DNA from: Takakia lepidozioides
Lineage: Eukaryota > Streptophyta > Takakiopsida > Takakiales > Takakiaceae
Assembly: GCA_030704615.1 (NCBI GenBank)
Contig: CM060732.1
Location: 2,852,001-2,916,000 of the forward strand
Length of the DNA stretch: 64,000 bases
Direction: 5' to 3'
Shown: positions 1 through 11,560 of the stretch, one piece after another
Position numbering within the stretch: the first letter of the stretch is position 1
How the letters are laid out: each line of letters begins with the position of its first letter
The notes under the pieces: model-generated
What the model was told of the DNA's origin: nothing
Database searches by the model: none
Seen by the model: the letters and a program-made list of their open reading frames with translations, nothing else
Position numbers and translations under genes: made by a program

Positions 1-310
1 ATCTCATGGTCAATGAGGGACCTAATGGGATTTGATCAATGGTGGCCAGCATTCGCCTACTTTTCGGCGAAAGTTGACTTTCTTCCAGACTCTCATGATG
101 TGGCAGAGGTCGATCTTCAGCAAGTGCTCGGGCTGCATGCAAATCGGCAACGATGTCATCCACATTCAGCAACAGAGCCCTCGAAACACGATGAAAACGG
201 TCTATCCATAGTCGCTTCCATTCCTCTACAACTGCCTTGATGCTACCCTTGAAACTTTCCAACACCCTCTCGCGGGCCTGGTCCCTAATCATTGTGTCGT
301 CTCGATTATA
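1..310 (-). pseudogene. 3' part of disrupted RING-H2 gene (left of transposon)
   Basis: The minus strand is open from the transposon junction to the window edge. It reads EAAYNRDD, then MIRDQARERVLESFKG, and continues as a helical, charged sequence with no recognised domain. At 11953-12057 the other side of the transposon reads SRMNEAYEAA on the same strand. With one copy of the 10-bp duplication removed, the two halves join in frame (AYEAAYNRDD). This is therefore the downstream part of the coding sequence at 11953-13916, separated by an 11.6 kb insertion. The end lies outside the window. Function is unknown; a ubiquitin-ligase link is inferred only from the RING finger in the other half. 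Confidence 0.6.
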
Positions 311-320
311 AGCCGCCTCG
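311..320. repeat. Left target-site duplication of composite MULE
   Basis: The sequence agccgcctcg is repeated exactly at 11953-11962. The bases on either side differ, so the duplication is 10 bp. Confidence 0.85.
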
Positions 321-450
321 GGGGGCTGCTATTTCATGAGCGGCATGAGCATGAGTGGCATGAGCATGAGCGGAAAAAAAAAAAACATGAGCGGGCCGAA
401 TTGTGTCCACGGAAATAGGGTTAGGAGGCACGGAAATAGGGTCATGTGGA
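321..450. repeat. Left terminal and subterminal repeats
   Basis: The outer end holds GCTATTTCATGAGC, then further CATGAGC units separated by GG or AT and an A-run. Two copies of acggaaataggg follow at 409-420 and 430-441. The same CATGAGC iterations occur inverted at 11890-11945. Related CCTATTACCG motifs lie near the right end, which suggests transposase-binding subterminal sites. Confidence 0.75.
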
Positions 451-477
451 CTCGTCATAGCAATGAAATGCAACATT

Positions 478-3400
478 TTATTGCAAATTTTGTGGCAAGC
501 CACGTCTATACAAATGTGTCCTAACTGTCATAGCAGGAATGTCTCCTACACCTTCCGAGGAACTTGGCCCTCCTTCTTCCTCATCCCCCTCATCCCCCCC
601 ATCCTCCGAGCTCTGTGATGCATCGGTTGCAGTATGCCTCTCAAAAATGTCGTCCTCTCCTTGGGGGACTGTCCACCTCACCTCCTGGGAATCTTCTGCC
701 TCTTCTCCCCCACTTTCCTCAGCAGAATCCAACACAAATCTACAAGCCCGACGGGCGCTAATAGCTGCTGCCTCCTCCATCATCTTCATTTTCTTGAGGC
801 TTGCTCGTCTAAAATCTGCTGTACACGACTAGGTTCGGAACACCTCCTAATGGACACCGAAGCAAGCCGGGCAGTATAAGTAGGAAGGATGTACTCCCTT
901 TCTGGACTAGGCATGAAATCCCCCCTGACAAAAAAAGGCACGTTCCTCCTGCCCATGAACTCCGGTGTAGACATCCTTCCTGCCGTACTTGACATCCTAC
1001 AGTAAGAACAAATCCACTTCAAGAATGTCAATACCAGCAGAAGCAGAAAGGGTTTTCAATGAAATAAGAGAGCGAAGGGAGGTGCCTCATGAAATCTGGA
1101 GGCAACTTACAATGCGACCACTCACTCGTACACCGGGGGCTCCTCGGCCTCGATCCCAACTTGTTCCTCCCCCTGCTCCTTCTCGGATTTTTCCTCATCC
1201 TCCGAGGATGCCTCTTCCTCTTTCGGCAGACGTTCAGCCGCTGCTAGTTCCGAGTTGTGGAGGGCAGTATCTGGCTTGAAGGCGAACACATGCCTATTAG
1301 ACAACGTCCCTGCCCACATTGAAGCACCTGAGGAACAAAGCGGGCGGTTAATAGCTTGCGGCATGCAATTGCAATCGGGCCAGGGGACAAACTGAGCACG
1401 TGAAGGCTTACCCGTGCCGCATGTGAGGTCCAGAATCCGCCCTTGGACATCCGAGCACGTCTCCATGAGGGTTTGGATGAAAGCAGGGCTCCGGGTCCGG
1501 CTGTACCGCCACGGTTTGCCTGTCTTTGTGTCCTTCAGCATACTGGAGTGGGGCACATAGTTGTAGAGGACATCGTAGGTAACAGGGTCCACAACGGCAT
1601 CAACAAGACGACCGTCGTTGCGGAATTTGAATGTAGACCCTCTCTTCACAAAGCAATATGCCTCAAACACCAATGTCTGCACATCCAACAAAAGAGGGAT
1701 CAACTCCGGGATCTTGTTTAGATACACCACAATATGAGGTGAATGCAATAGATTGATAACTTACACTTTGGCCCTCTGTTCGCAACCCCTGTGTATTGAT
1801 GCAGAACCATTTTCTGAGGAGGACCGGGGTGACACTTTTCGGTGTCCACCTTGCCACCGCATTCTCTGTGGTCTTCCCTCTTGTGGCAAGGACAACCACA
1901 AATCCACCGTCATCCAGAAGCATCCCCACCAGCCCAAACCCGGCTTTCCAGTACCTCAGTAAACCTGTTCCAGGTGGGCACACCATCCAGGCCCTCCAGC
2001 AGCTCCCCATCTGGAATGTCGAGGAGAATCATGTCGCAAGCTCTCTCCACCTCAACCCCCCCCCCGAGTGCTCTTGCAATCCGTGCTCACAGCCGTGAAG
2101 AATTCCATCATGGCTTCAAAACCAGGGGTGTCTTTAGGCTCTGTACCGGCAGCCCTCTTCTTGGCTTTCCCCTTCTGCTCCGCCAGAGACTTGCTGTGTG
2201 CCACCTTCTTCGCCTTGGCAGCGAGAGCGTCAAGGAAGCTCTCATTGACGCATTGGATGATGGTTGGAGGTTCTAGCTTTGGCCTGTGCGTAAACGTCAC
2301 CGCCGAATACCGCCGTGTAGGCTCGCACTCAAATGCCAACTTCTTGGCAGAGCCAGTCCCACTCCGAACTGACTTGGGAACCCGGACGACCGGTGACTGG
2401 GTAGCAGCAACAGCAGTCGCAGAACCTTGAACAAAGTCGTCGTCCGAGTCACTCTCTTGGGTCCCCTCCTGCGCCTGCTCCGATGCCCCGATGGTTTTCT
2501 GTTTTTTGGGTGTTACTGCACTCACATGTTTCCTTGTCCTTTTCCTTTGGCCTTTACTCTTCTCATTCAATTTCTCCTGAATTCCTGCCTGAGCAAGCTC
2601 TGCCGCTTTCCTGGAGTTCGCAAGCGCTTTTGCCTCTTTTGCACCCAGCGGAGGCAGCGGAGCCCGGTTTCGTCGGGCCTCAGCATCCAGCTTCAATTGA
2701 AACTCAGATGGGTCGAGCATGCCGGGCGGAAGGTCCACATACCAAGGGCAATCACGCAAATGTTCCAGATGCCACTCCTTCACAATATCGTCAGTGTACA
2801 TGGAGTCAGCCCCAGGGTTCCTCCATGCCAGGAAGAATGGTGGCTCGAAAGACAGATGATCTTTCTCCAAAAGGGAGAACTTGTAGTACCTGCATTCATG
2901 AAAAACACAATGAGGTCCCTGAACTGCAAATTCGGCACCATTTTCCCAGGTTGGGGCGAATCTGAGTGGGCCTAGAAATGGAAAAATGGCGCCGAATTTC
3001 GGTTTTCGGTTACTGCCACCCTAGGGACTTAGCCATCTTGGGAGCCCTGAACTGGAAATTCGGCGCCATTTTTCCCGGTTTGGCCCGAAGATGGCTAAGT
3101 CCCAGAACGGCAATAGGGCCTAGAACTGGAAAAATGGCGCCGAATTTCCAGTTCAGGGCCAGCCACCCTAGGGACTTAGCCATTTTTGGAGCCCTGACTG
3201 GAAATTTGGCGCCATTTTCCCAGGTCCGGCCCGAAAATGGCTATGTCCCAGAACGGCAATAGGGCCCAGAACTGGAAAAATGGCGCCAAATTTCCAGTTC
3301 AGGGCCAGCCACCCTAGGGACTTAGCCATTTTCGGAGCCCTGACTGGAAATTCGGCGCCATTTTCCCACGTCCGACCCGAAAATGGCTAAGTCCCACAAG

Positions 3401-5412
3401 GGCAATAGGGCCCAAAACTGGAAAAATGGCGCCGAATTTCCATTTCAGGGCCAGCCACCCTAGGGACTTAGCCATTTTCGGAGCCCTGACTGGAAATTCG
3501 GCGCCATTTTCCCAGGTCCGGCCTGAAAATGGCTAAGTCCCATATGGCCTTGACCTGGAAAAATGGCGCCGAATTTCCAGTTCAGGGCCAGCAACCCTAG
3601 GGACCCTGATCTGGAAATTCGGCGAAAAATGCAAGGACTGAAAGGAAGGCATCGCGTATGTACCTGTACAGAAGGCGCATTGTTGCTTTGTCCGCGTTCG
3701 GCTGGTCGATGAACTCGTGGCTCCGGCGGGCATGTGGTATCTCCCGAAAGAATAGGTCGGTTTTGTAGAGCAGAAAGTACCTCGTCACATAGTCGCGTAG
3801 GCTCTCTGCTGCAGGAGAAATCTCCATCTTGAACTGATGTGCTTGTGTGTCCAGCTGCTCTTGCACATTCGTCGTCATCTGTGGAGATTCTCCATCAGAT
3901 CGCATTCCTGAAAAAATACAATGAATCCACCCCCTACAAGAGTAGAAGCGCCAAACGAAGCGTGGGGAAGTACCTGAAACCACCATGTCATGCGGTTCAT
4001 CCACATGTCGAATGTGGGGTCAGACAGTTTGTCCGGTTTGGGGAAGCTCCACATGTCCCTTGTACTTTGGGAACCATTCCAGATTTGGAGCCACCGGGTC
4101 TGTCCAACCACCCAGCATATTCGTAAGCGCCAAACACCACAAAAACGAGTTGTTGCCACCACAATTTGGTTAAGAATGTATCACCTTTTCTGCACCATCC
4201 ACACAGGATGTGGCTAGACAATGGAGCTTCTCCAATGTCATCGTGGGCTTCAGAGCGCGGGAGTAGTGCTTCCCCACCTCCACCAGAAAGTCGGCACCAA
4301 GGGCGGGATCAGCTATGGCCACGTACTTTACCATCCGCGACTTGTACTTTATGCGGGCCCTCACCTCCGCAGCTTTGAGATACAATTCGAGTGCCGGGAG
4401 GGTTAGATTCTTCTCCTCTGACTCCATGTAGAACCTCCGCGCATGTGCCAAATCCTGCTGAATTTTCGTCTGTCAAGAATGCGCACATAAGATTAGAGAT
4501 CCTGCTCAACACTTTTTCTTCTATTGGGGGAGAAGAGACAGATTAGCTCAACAAAACAGTCAGGAGCTTTACCCGAAATATGTAGTCCACCATGACGTCC
4601 ATGCTCAACCTATACCAGGTTCTATCTGCCTTTGCCTCCGACTTGCGCAGGAGGTCGGCACTGAGTGAATTGGCAAACTCTTGCACCCCCTGCTTCCCGA
4701 CATCCTTCACTCGGAAGAGCATATGGGACAAGTTGGTGGCAATGAAGGCATTCTCAGTCACCCTGCAATGCCACATTTCCATCAAACAATTCTGAAATGG
4801 GAATTTACAACAAATATGAGGATTCGCAATGAAATGACTTACAATCGGATGGGTCCAAAAGCAAGAGGCGTTGTAACTTGGGCGATTCAAACATGCGATG
4901 AGTTGGAGCGGTCGATGATACCACCAGCGTGCCGGGCTCGTCGTCACTCTGTCATTCCCAAAATCGTCAGAACCAACATCGGTGCCAAAACCAGCATTGC
5001 AACGAGCAGCGCAACCACCATAGCAACAATCGTGGAACAACAATGAAAACAAAACAAGTTTAGGAAGTATGGAGTGCCATGGAACAACAATGAAAAAAAA
5101 TCCAACCAATGCCTAAGAATGACATGCTTCCAGCGATGCCAGGATGAAGATGCAAAAACGAAGCGAAACAACAAAGCGAAAGCGAAAGCAAAAGCAAAAG
5201 CGAAAGCGAACAAAGCGAAAGCAGAAGTGGCTTGCCTTAGAGTACTCGGCTTCAGTTGGCGTGGGTTGTGAGCAAGACACTGGAATCTCCTGCTGGAGCT
5301 TAAGTTTGGCCATGCGAGAGATTGGCCGTCGTCCGTAGTACAAAGCTTTCAACTTCCGCCGCGGTCTGGATGTGAGGTTTCTCTCAGGAGAGCCACGCCC
5401 TTCAGGCGACAT
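478..5412 (-). CDS. Beta-class DNA methyltransferase-like protein of the transposon (multi-exon, frameshifted)
   Basis: Exons on the minus strand, found by splice sites and phase: 5412-5236 (likely GC donor), 4948-4843, 4791-4573, 4469-4185, 4099-3974, 3907-3664, 2889-1765, 1676-1412, 1327-1126, 996-478, with AATAAA right after the stop. About 1,090 residues. DMILLDIPDGELLEG lies where permuted methyltransferases have the DPPY/F loop (motif IV). About 170 residues later comes TRSPAFIQTLMETC, then ILDLTCGTG/AS split by an intron, then RHVFAFKPD. This matches motif X, the AdoMet loop (motif I) and motif II in the beta-class order. The middle is Lys-rich with nuclear-signal-like KRTRK, and the tail is acidic. 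Lesions: phase breaks between exons 2/3 and 5/6, a 10-G run at about 2053-2062, and indels near 1950 and 795. DIPD in place of DPPY leaves activity uncertain. Confidence 0.65.
2930..3640. repeat. 146-bp palindromic tandem repeats inside a methyltransferase intron
   Basis: The marker ccaccctagggacttagcc recurs at about 3016, 3163, 3309 and 3455, a period of about 146 bp, with a diverged fifth unit near 3591. Each unit carries oppositely oriented copies of AAATTCGGCGCC and GGCGCCGAATTT, so single strands could fold. The array lies in the intron between exons ending at 3664 and starting at 2889. The same words (TGGCTAAGTCC, GGCGCCGAATTTCC) occur at 11300-11500. Confidence 0.85.
5160..5228. repeat. 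AAAGCG microsatellite in an intron
   Basis: Irregular tandem copies of aaagcg and aaagca lie in the first intron of the methyltransferase-like gene, just after its first exon. The FRFRFCFCF-like peptides read from the other strand are artefacts of this repeat. Confidence 0.8.
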
Positions 5413-7569
5413 AAGTCCCAGCCAAAATGGAAAAAGATCTCAGTTTTTTGGGGTACATGCCTCGAATAGAAGTTAATCCAAGATTAGCATCAGATTTAGG
5501 GTATGTATCGAGGAAGCCATGTGTCGCCAGCCCAAATAAAAACAGACGACGGTGGACATTTAATGCCCATCCGCCAGGTACGGCGGCGTGCAAAATTTCC
5601 GTTATGCAGGTAATTCGGAGAGCAGCAGGATGGAAATTCAGCGCCGAATTTCCACTTTGCCAGGTAGGGCGTCGCGCGAAATTTCTTTCACGCAGGTAAT
5701 TCGGAGCCGGATGGATGGAAATCCGGTGCCGGATTTCCATCCTGCCAGGTAGGGCGGCGCGCGAAATTTCCGCCACGCAGGTAATTCGGAGCCGGATGGA
5801 TGGAAATCCGGCGCCGGATTTCCATCCTGTCAGGTAGGGCGGCGCGCGAAATTCCGCCACGCAGGTAATTCGGAGCGGACGGATTTCCATCCGCCAGGTT
5901 GGTCGGAGAGCGGATGGATGGAAATCCGGCGCCGGATTTCCATCCTGCCAGGTAGGGCGGCGCGTGAAATTTCCGCCACGCAGGTAATTCGGAGCCGGAT
6001 GGATGGAAATCCGGCGCCGGATTTCCATCCTGCCAGATAGGGCGGCGCGAAATTTCCGCCACGCAGGTAATTCGGAGCCGGATGGATGGAAATCCGGCGC
6101 CGAATTTCCATCCGGCAGGTAGGGCGGCGCACAAAATTTGCGTCATGCAGGTAATTCGGAGCGGATCAGGATGGAAATTCGGCGCCGAATTTCCATCCTG
6201 CAGGTAATTCGAAGCCCGGATGGATGGAAATCCAGCGCCGAATTTCCATCCAGCAGGAAACTCGGATCGCTGGCGGATGGAAATTCGGCGCCGAATTTCC
6301 ATTCGCCAGGTAAGTCGAAGCGCCGAATTACCTTCCTGCAGGTAATTCTGACCGTGGCCGCTTGGTTTTTCGGAGAAAAACAAAGTAAACTGTTAGTTTT
6401 GTGGCTGAAGTCCACTTTTAGACACGTTTTTCATGGAATCCTTGACTGCTAGAGGGAAATCCGAACGGCCTCGGACGGAAATTCGGCGCCGTTTTTCCAT
6501 CCTGGGAGGTTTTTATAGCGTCCAGTTTTGGGCCTCACCACTCGACCGGACTTCCTTTGAGGGGGCCCGGATGGAAATTCGGCGGCGAATTTCCATCCGG
6601 GGGATGGTCTCTGTCGGACAGGTGCCGGCCTCTACGCCCGAGGCGACTTCGTCCGGGCGTTACCTGTTGGATATTCGGTGCCGAATTTCCGTCCGGGGGT
6701 TGAAATGTGATGGCCGGGTGCCGGCCTCTCCCCCCTCCCCGACTGCATCGGAACGGCCCCGGATGGAAATTCGGCGTCGTTTTCCCATCTGGGGAGGTTT
6801 TTATGTCGGCCAGTTTTCGGCCTGCCCCCCGACATGACTTCGTTTGGGGGGGCCCGGATGGAAATTCGGCGCCGAATCTCCATCCAGGGGATGCTCTCTG
6901 CGAACACGCGCCGGCCTCTACACCCGAGGCGACTTCATCCGGGCTTCCCCTGTTGGATATTCGGTGCCGAATTTCCGTCCGGGGGTTGTAATGTGAGGGC
7001 TAGGTGGCGGCCTTTCCCCCGAGCCGACTGCATCCGAACGGCCTCGGATGGAAATTCGGCGCCGTTTTTCCATCCGGGGAGGTTTTTATGTCGGCCAGTT
7101 TTCGGCGTGACCCCCCGACACGACTTCCTTTGGGGGGATCCGAATGGAAATTCGGCGCTGAATTTCCATCCGGGGGTTGTTCTCTGTCGGACAGGTTCCG
7201 GCCTCTCTGCCCGAGGCGACTTCATACGTGCGGCCCCTGCTGGATATTCGGTGCCGAATTTTCATCCGGGGGTAGTAATGTGACGGCACGGTGCCGGCTT
7301 CTCCCCTTCAGCCGACATCATCCGGACGGCCCCCCACTTTCTGACTGCATACCGTTGGCAGTTATTGCGCAAAGACCAGGGGCCGCATTCCTGAGACAAG
7401 GTTCATTAACACTCTAACTGTGGATTTTTGAGATAGTTGGCTCCCTGGATTTGGATCAGGCTTCGTCGCTCGGACAAATCGGCACCGCATTCCTTCCCAT
7501 CGCTGCATCCCCCTTCTACCAGGGAGCTTGCCCACACGCCATCCTGGGAGTCTTGTGTGCACATCTCCC
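5413..7569. repeat. Intergenic palindromic satellite between the two divergent transposon genes
   Basis: No gene is seen here. From about 5580 to 6330 the unit is a near-perfect palindrome, GAAATCCGGCGCCGGATTTC or GAAATTCGGCGCCGAATTTC, spaced every 85-90 bp by linkers holding CAGGTAGGGCGGCGCG and CACGCAGGTAATTCGGAG. From about 6460 to 7280 the palindrome persists with different linkers (ggcctctgcccgaggcgac-like). Because it lies between divergent start codons at 5412 and 7570, it probably contains both promoters; no specific promoter element could be identified. Confidence 0.85.
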
Positions 7570-10500
7570 ATGGCGGAAAACCCGAGCGCTACAGTGTACT
7601 GCCCTCCTCACGAGCATAGAGCTTCATTTCCGTGCAGAGGGGACATCTGCCGGGTGATGGAGAAATATTTGTGCGTTCGATACCACCTGAAACCGGGGTC
7701 GGTTTTTTTAGAGGAGGAAATGAAGGACTCAAACGGCGTTGTTGTTGAGAGTATGTTGTGCTCCACGATGATTTCGGCGATGGCAGGGAATGGCGAGTTC
7801 CACCATCGGACAGCGTCATATACAGGGCTGTTGGGGACTTCATTTGCCCGCCAAATGCACCTTCTATCCTGGCGCCTTCCACGAAACAATCCGCGAATCA
7901 GAGAGTGGCTACCTCAAAGAGAGAAGTCCGCAACGAAGTAAATCCAGAGCCGAATCCATCCATGAAGACGAGTGAGAACCGGGTTGTTCACAACCTGTCC
8001 GACTCAGATGAGGTCATGGAAGTTTCAAGGTCGTCCTGGAGATCAGGCAAGTCCTCAATGGACGTCAGTGCACGAGGGAGTCATATTCCCAGCACGAGCA
8101 CCGCAGTTCGATCTATTCTTGAAATTCTGCGAGGGCTTCACATGGAGGGACACCGCTCGGAGCTCGCCGGACTGGACTACAACAAGTTCGTAATTAAATC
8201 GGTTACATGCGTTCCCGCAGACGTCGACGGTAATATCTTCTTTGAGTTCCCTCCTCGGACGGACTACTCGAGGGCGTCCAGAATGTTGACAGATATGGAT
8301 AGAAAACATGATGGTCATCCTTGGTGCGTCACCAAAACCACCAGCATGAAGATGCTCGATGGTGTGCGGGTGCGCTACGTTGTTTGTGCGGGCGCGTTGC
8401 GGTGTTTCTCCCCAACTTGCTTCCATTTTAAATCCAGAGGTCACAGGAACGAGACCGATTGGACAGGCACAGCTCATCAACCATTTCGAGCTCAAGAGAA
8501 GGTTCCGAACTCCATATTTAAGTGTGCGCATTGCAAAGAACCACCACACTGCATGTCTGTTTGTAATGCCAAGCAGTTCTACGTGTTGCACCGTTTCCCT
8601 GACCTCACCCGAGCTTGCATACACATTGGTTCCCATTGTCACAAATTGGCGAGGGGGAACTCGCGGGAGGCTGCCCACGAGGCAGAGCAGCTCGTACAGG
8701 AGGAGGTTAAGTTGAGACCGGGTGCCAAACCCAAACAGATACAGCTCCAAGCCGCCCATAAGATGGCATTGGCCAGAATTATGTCGGAAGACGGCTCCGA
8801 TAGAGTTCCTCTCGATGAGAAGGAAATGGAGGCATTGCTGGAGTCGGTGTCCCATGTATGTTCACCGAATGTCCGAAACCACATTGTCTCATGGAAACAA
8901 AAAATTGGGCGTGGCTCGGATATGCACTCCATTCTGGAGGTGAAGCGACGATGTGGATATGACTACACTCATGGAAGTAGGTTTCCAGGACAAGGGACTG
9001 AGGCAGATCGTTGTTTCGTATTCAAAATGTCCACGTGTGGACCTGGTAGCGGCATCGAACTGGTCGACAGGATGACGAGTGGGGACTTGTCAAACTGTTG
9101 GGTCATGTTCGACCATATCAAGCGAATTATAAATCACCAGTGGGTGACAATGGGTGCACATGTCTACGACACCCACTGTAAGATGCTAATGACAATTGCT
9201 ATTTGTGAGATGAAAGGAGATGACACACAATCGGAGATGCTTCTTTGGCAGGGAATAAACGAACAGATGGCCAAGGCGGGATCGCCCCCTCCCAATTTCC
9301 ATGGTTTCATGGCGGACAACGCACAAGCAAATTGGGCTGCCATCCGAAGGGTGTACGGGCAAGACCCCAATGTTCCCATGGAAGGCAAGGAGAGATGTTG
9401 TGGGTTCCATTTTCTGCAGAGCCTTTCGCAGTACACAACCAGGCTCGTGGCGCCGGATTTCAGAGAGGAGCACCGTTCCATGTGTCTTGCGTGGAAGCGC
9501 GCTCCCACCTTGGATGATGCAGAGACACAGTTTGCATGTATACGGGCTTGGTGGACATCGTCAAGTGCTGTAAGGAAATCAGACGAGGGAGCAATGGTCA
9601 GTTGGCTAGCATGGTGGCATTATCGTTCCTCCAGTTCGGCGACTATATGCGGGAGGTGAGTTGCACGAATTCGCGTCCCGTTGAATATTATTCTTGGCAT
9701 TATTTGTAACTTGCTTGTAACCTCAACATGTGCTTGTGCAGGAAATGTGTCTCGACTCCGACACCGACATGCCCACGACAAACATGGCCAATCAGTGCAT
9801 TCTTCCTGGCGTGCCTCCTCTGCGGCGCATCTGGTGGACATCCTCACTGCCACAACGGAGGACATTGTGAGGTCAATTATGCAGCAATGCAGGTACAACG
9901 AGTTCTTGAAAGGGAAATAGTGGGGCTTGGGGCCGGACAGGCAGGAAATGCTGATGTGGACTGCCTCTAGATCAAAGAATCCTCGGAAGTGGGCGGCGGC
10001 CTTGCGAGAGGGCCTGTGGGACACGCCATTGCTTCGAAGAGGCCAACATTTGGAAGGAGATGTTCATACCCGTCCAGTGAGACGAAGACTTGACGAGGCA
10101 CTTGGCGGGGAAGAGGATTCATGGCGAGCTGACAAGAATATTCGCACGCTCCCTCGTGGTCCCGTGATGTTGCCCGAGGAGGTCTCGTCGAGCACCGCAA
10201 GTCCTGCACGTTCAAGATCGCCATCTCCTTTGAGCACAGGGCACATGCCCGAGGAACATAACGAGCCATCTGTGGTAACGCAGTACAACATACCCATTGT
10301 GGAGACAAGAGTGTCGGAGTCACAGTGGAGAATTGCAAGGACATTGCCGGCATTTCGAGGGAAGTGCTGCGCCATTCGGGTGGATACGAGAGCACGCTGT
10401 GGTGAGATGATTCGGAGGAACCCACACGGTGCTGTACCTGCACCTTGTTTCAGCGGCAGATTTTTGACTCCCACATTTGCTCACGCCACAACGAAGACGT

Positions 10501-11159
10501 TTTGGTTCTGTAGGCACGACATAATGACCTGTGTATTTGGCAAGCCCAAGTACGGGATTCAGGGAATGCCGGAGCCTCCGGGCTTCTGGCCTGTTGCACC
10601 GGGTTGCAGCCTCTCTCAGAATGAGGCGGATGCTCTATCTGCAGCAGGATTTCGAATGGTGCAACGCACAGATGTCCCGGCCCACGCATTTCCAGTTCCT
10701 CAGACCCAGCCATTGCAGACTGCTCGGTCCAGTAGAGACGGATTGGACAATTCTGCACATCCCACAATGCGATTCGGAAGAGTGAAGAGACGACACCCTC
10801 CCAACAAGTTGAATGAGACTCGGATTGTCAATGCTCTTGGGATGGCTTGCACTATTCAGAGCTCCGTGGACGTACCTCCACCCGGCCTTGGGCGTGTTTA
10901 TCGGATGGCAACGGCCGGCTCGGCTGTACACGACGATGTATACACAATTACGATTGGAGTGGAGCCGACTTGCAATTGTACGGACTTCTCGTTGATGGAA
11001 GCAAAGAAGGGTTCAAACTATTATCTGTGCAAGCATCTGTATTACATTTACCTGAAGAGGTTGAGGATGAACGTGACTATTGATGACTTTATTCATGCAC
11101 CGGCGTTGAGCGTGAACGAGCTGCACAAACTCCTTCTTAGGGATTCCAGAAATCATTGA
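7570..11159 (+). CDS. Mutator-like transposase with WRKY/GCM-like zinc domain, DDE core and SWIM finger (frameshifted)
   Basis: The N-terminus starts MAENPSATVYCPPHEHR at 7570, shifts frame near 7752, then runs to 9655. Cys/His residues in CAHCKEPPHCMSVC and RACIHIGSHCHKL resemble the WRKY-GCM1 zinc fold found ahead of MULE catalytic cores. Candidate catalytic residues are D in VYDTHCKM, D in FMADNAQANW and E in DDAETQF, with the family C..H (CCGFH) between the last two. After a frameshift near 9594 the frame reads FLQFGDYMRE, joins across an 86-bp intron (9656-9741, phase 0) to EMCLDSDTDMP, shifts again near 9820, and passes an in-frame TAG at 9918. The C-terminus has a SWIM finger, CNCTDFS through LCKH. 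It presumably mobilised the element; this copy is broken. Confidence 0.8.
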
Positions 11160-11289
11160 TGGGGCAAAGGGAATCCTCCATATGGATATTTTCAATTGCA
11201 TTTTCATGTATCAGATTTTTTTTTGCAGTGTAATGAAATGCACCCCAAAACTCCTGGAATGAGGCAATATTCCATTCAAACTGAGATCC

Positions 11290-11560
11290 AACAAAAGCAG
11301 TTGTGGGCCATTTCTAGAAAAATGGCGCCGAATTTCTCTATTTTGGGCCGAAAACTGGCTAAGTCCCAACATGTACTGGTACCCCTGTGTTTGGAAAAAT
11401 GGCGCCGAATTTCCCTATTTTGGGCCGAAAACTGGCTAAGTCCGAACATGCTCGGGAACGATGTCTGGAAAAATGGCGCCGAATTTCCAGTTACATGGCC
11501 CAGAACTGCCCAACATCTGTGCAATCCCCGGCACCATGTACCGAAATTCGGCGCCACATT
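11290..11560. repeat. GGCGCC satellite near right end of transposon
   Basis: There are three or four units built on TGGAAAAATGGCGCCGAATT followed by GGGCCGAAAACTGGCTAAGTCC. These are the same words as in the 146-bp intron array at 2930-3640, so the satellite belongs to the element and not to the target locus. Confidence 0.8.

Noticed and set aside
1122-1748. 208-codon frame as a complete methyltransferase protein ending at 1122
   Set aside because: It reads through two introns (1411-1328 and the region beyond 1126). Splice sites with matching phase carry the gene on to 478.
5402-7417. Long open frames with repeated MEIRRRISI, GNSAPNFHP and WKFGAEFPS peptides
   Set aside because: They are translations of the palindromic satellite, present on both strands and in several frames, with no start context or splice logic.
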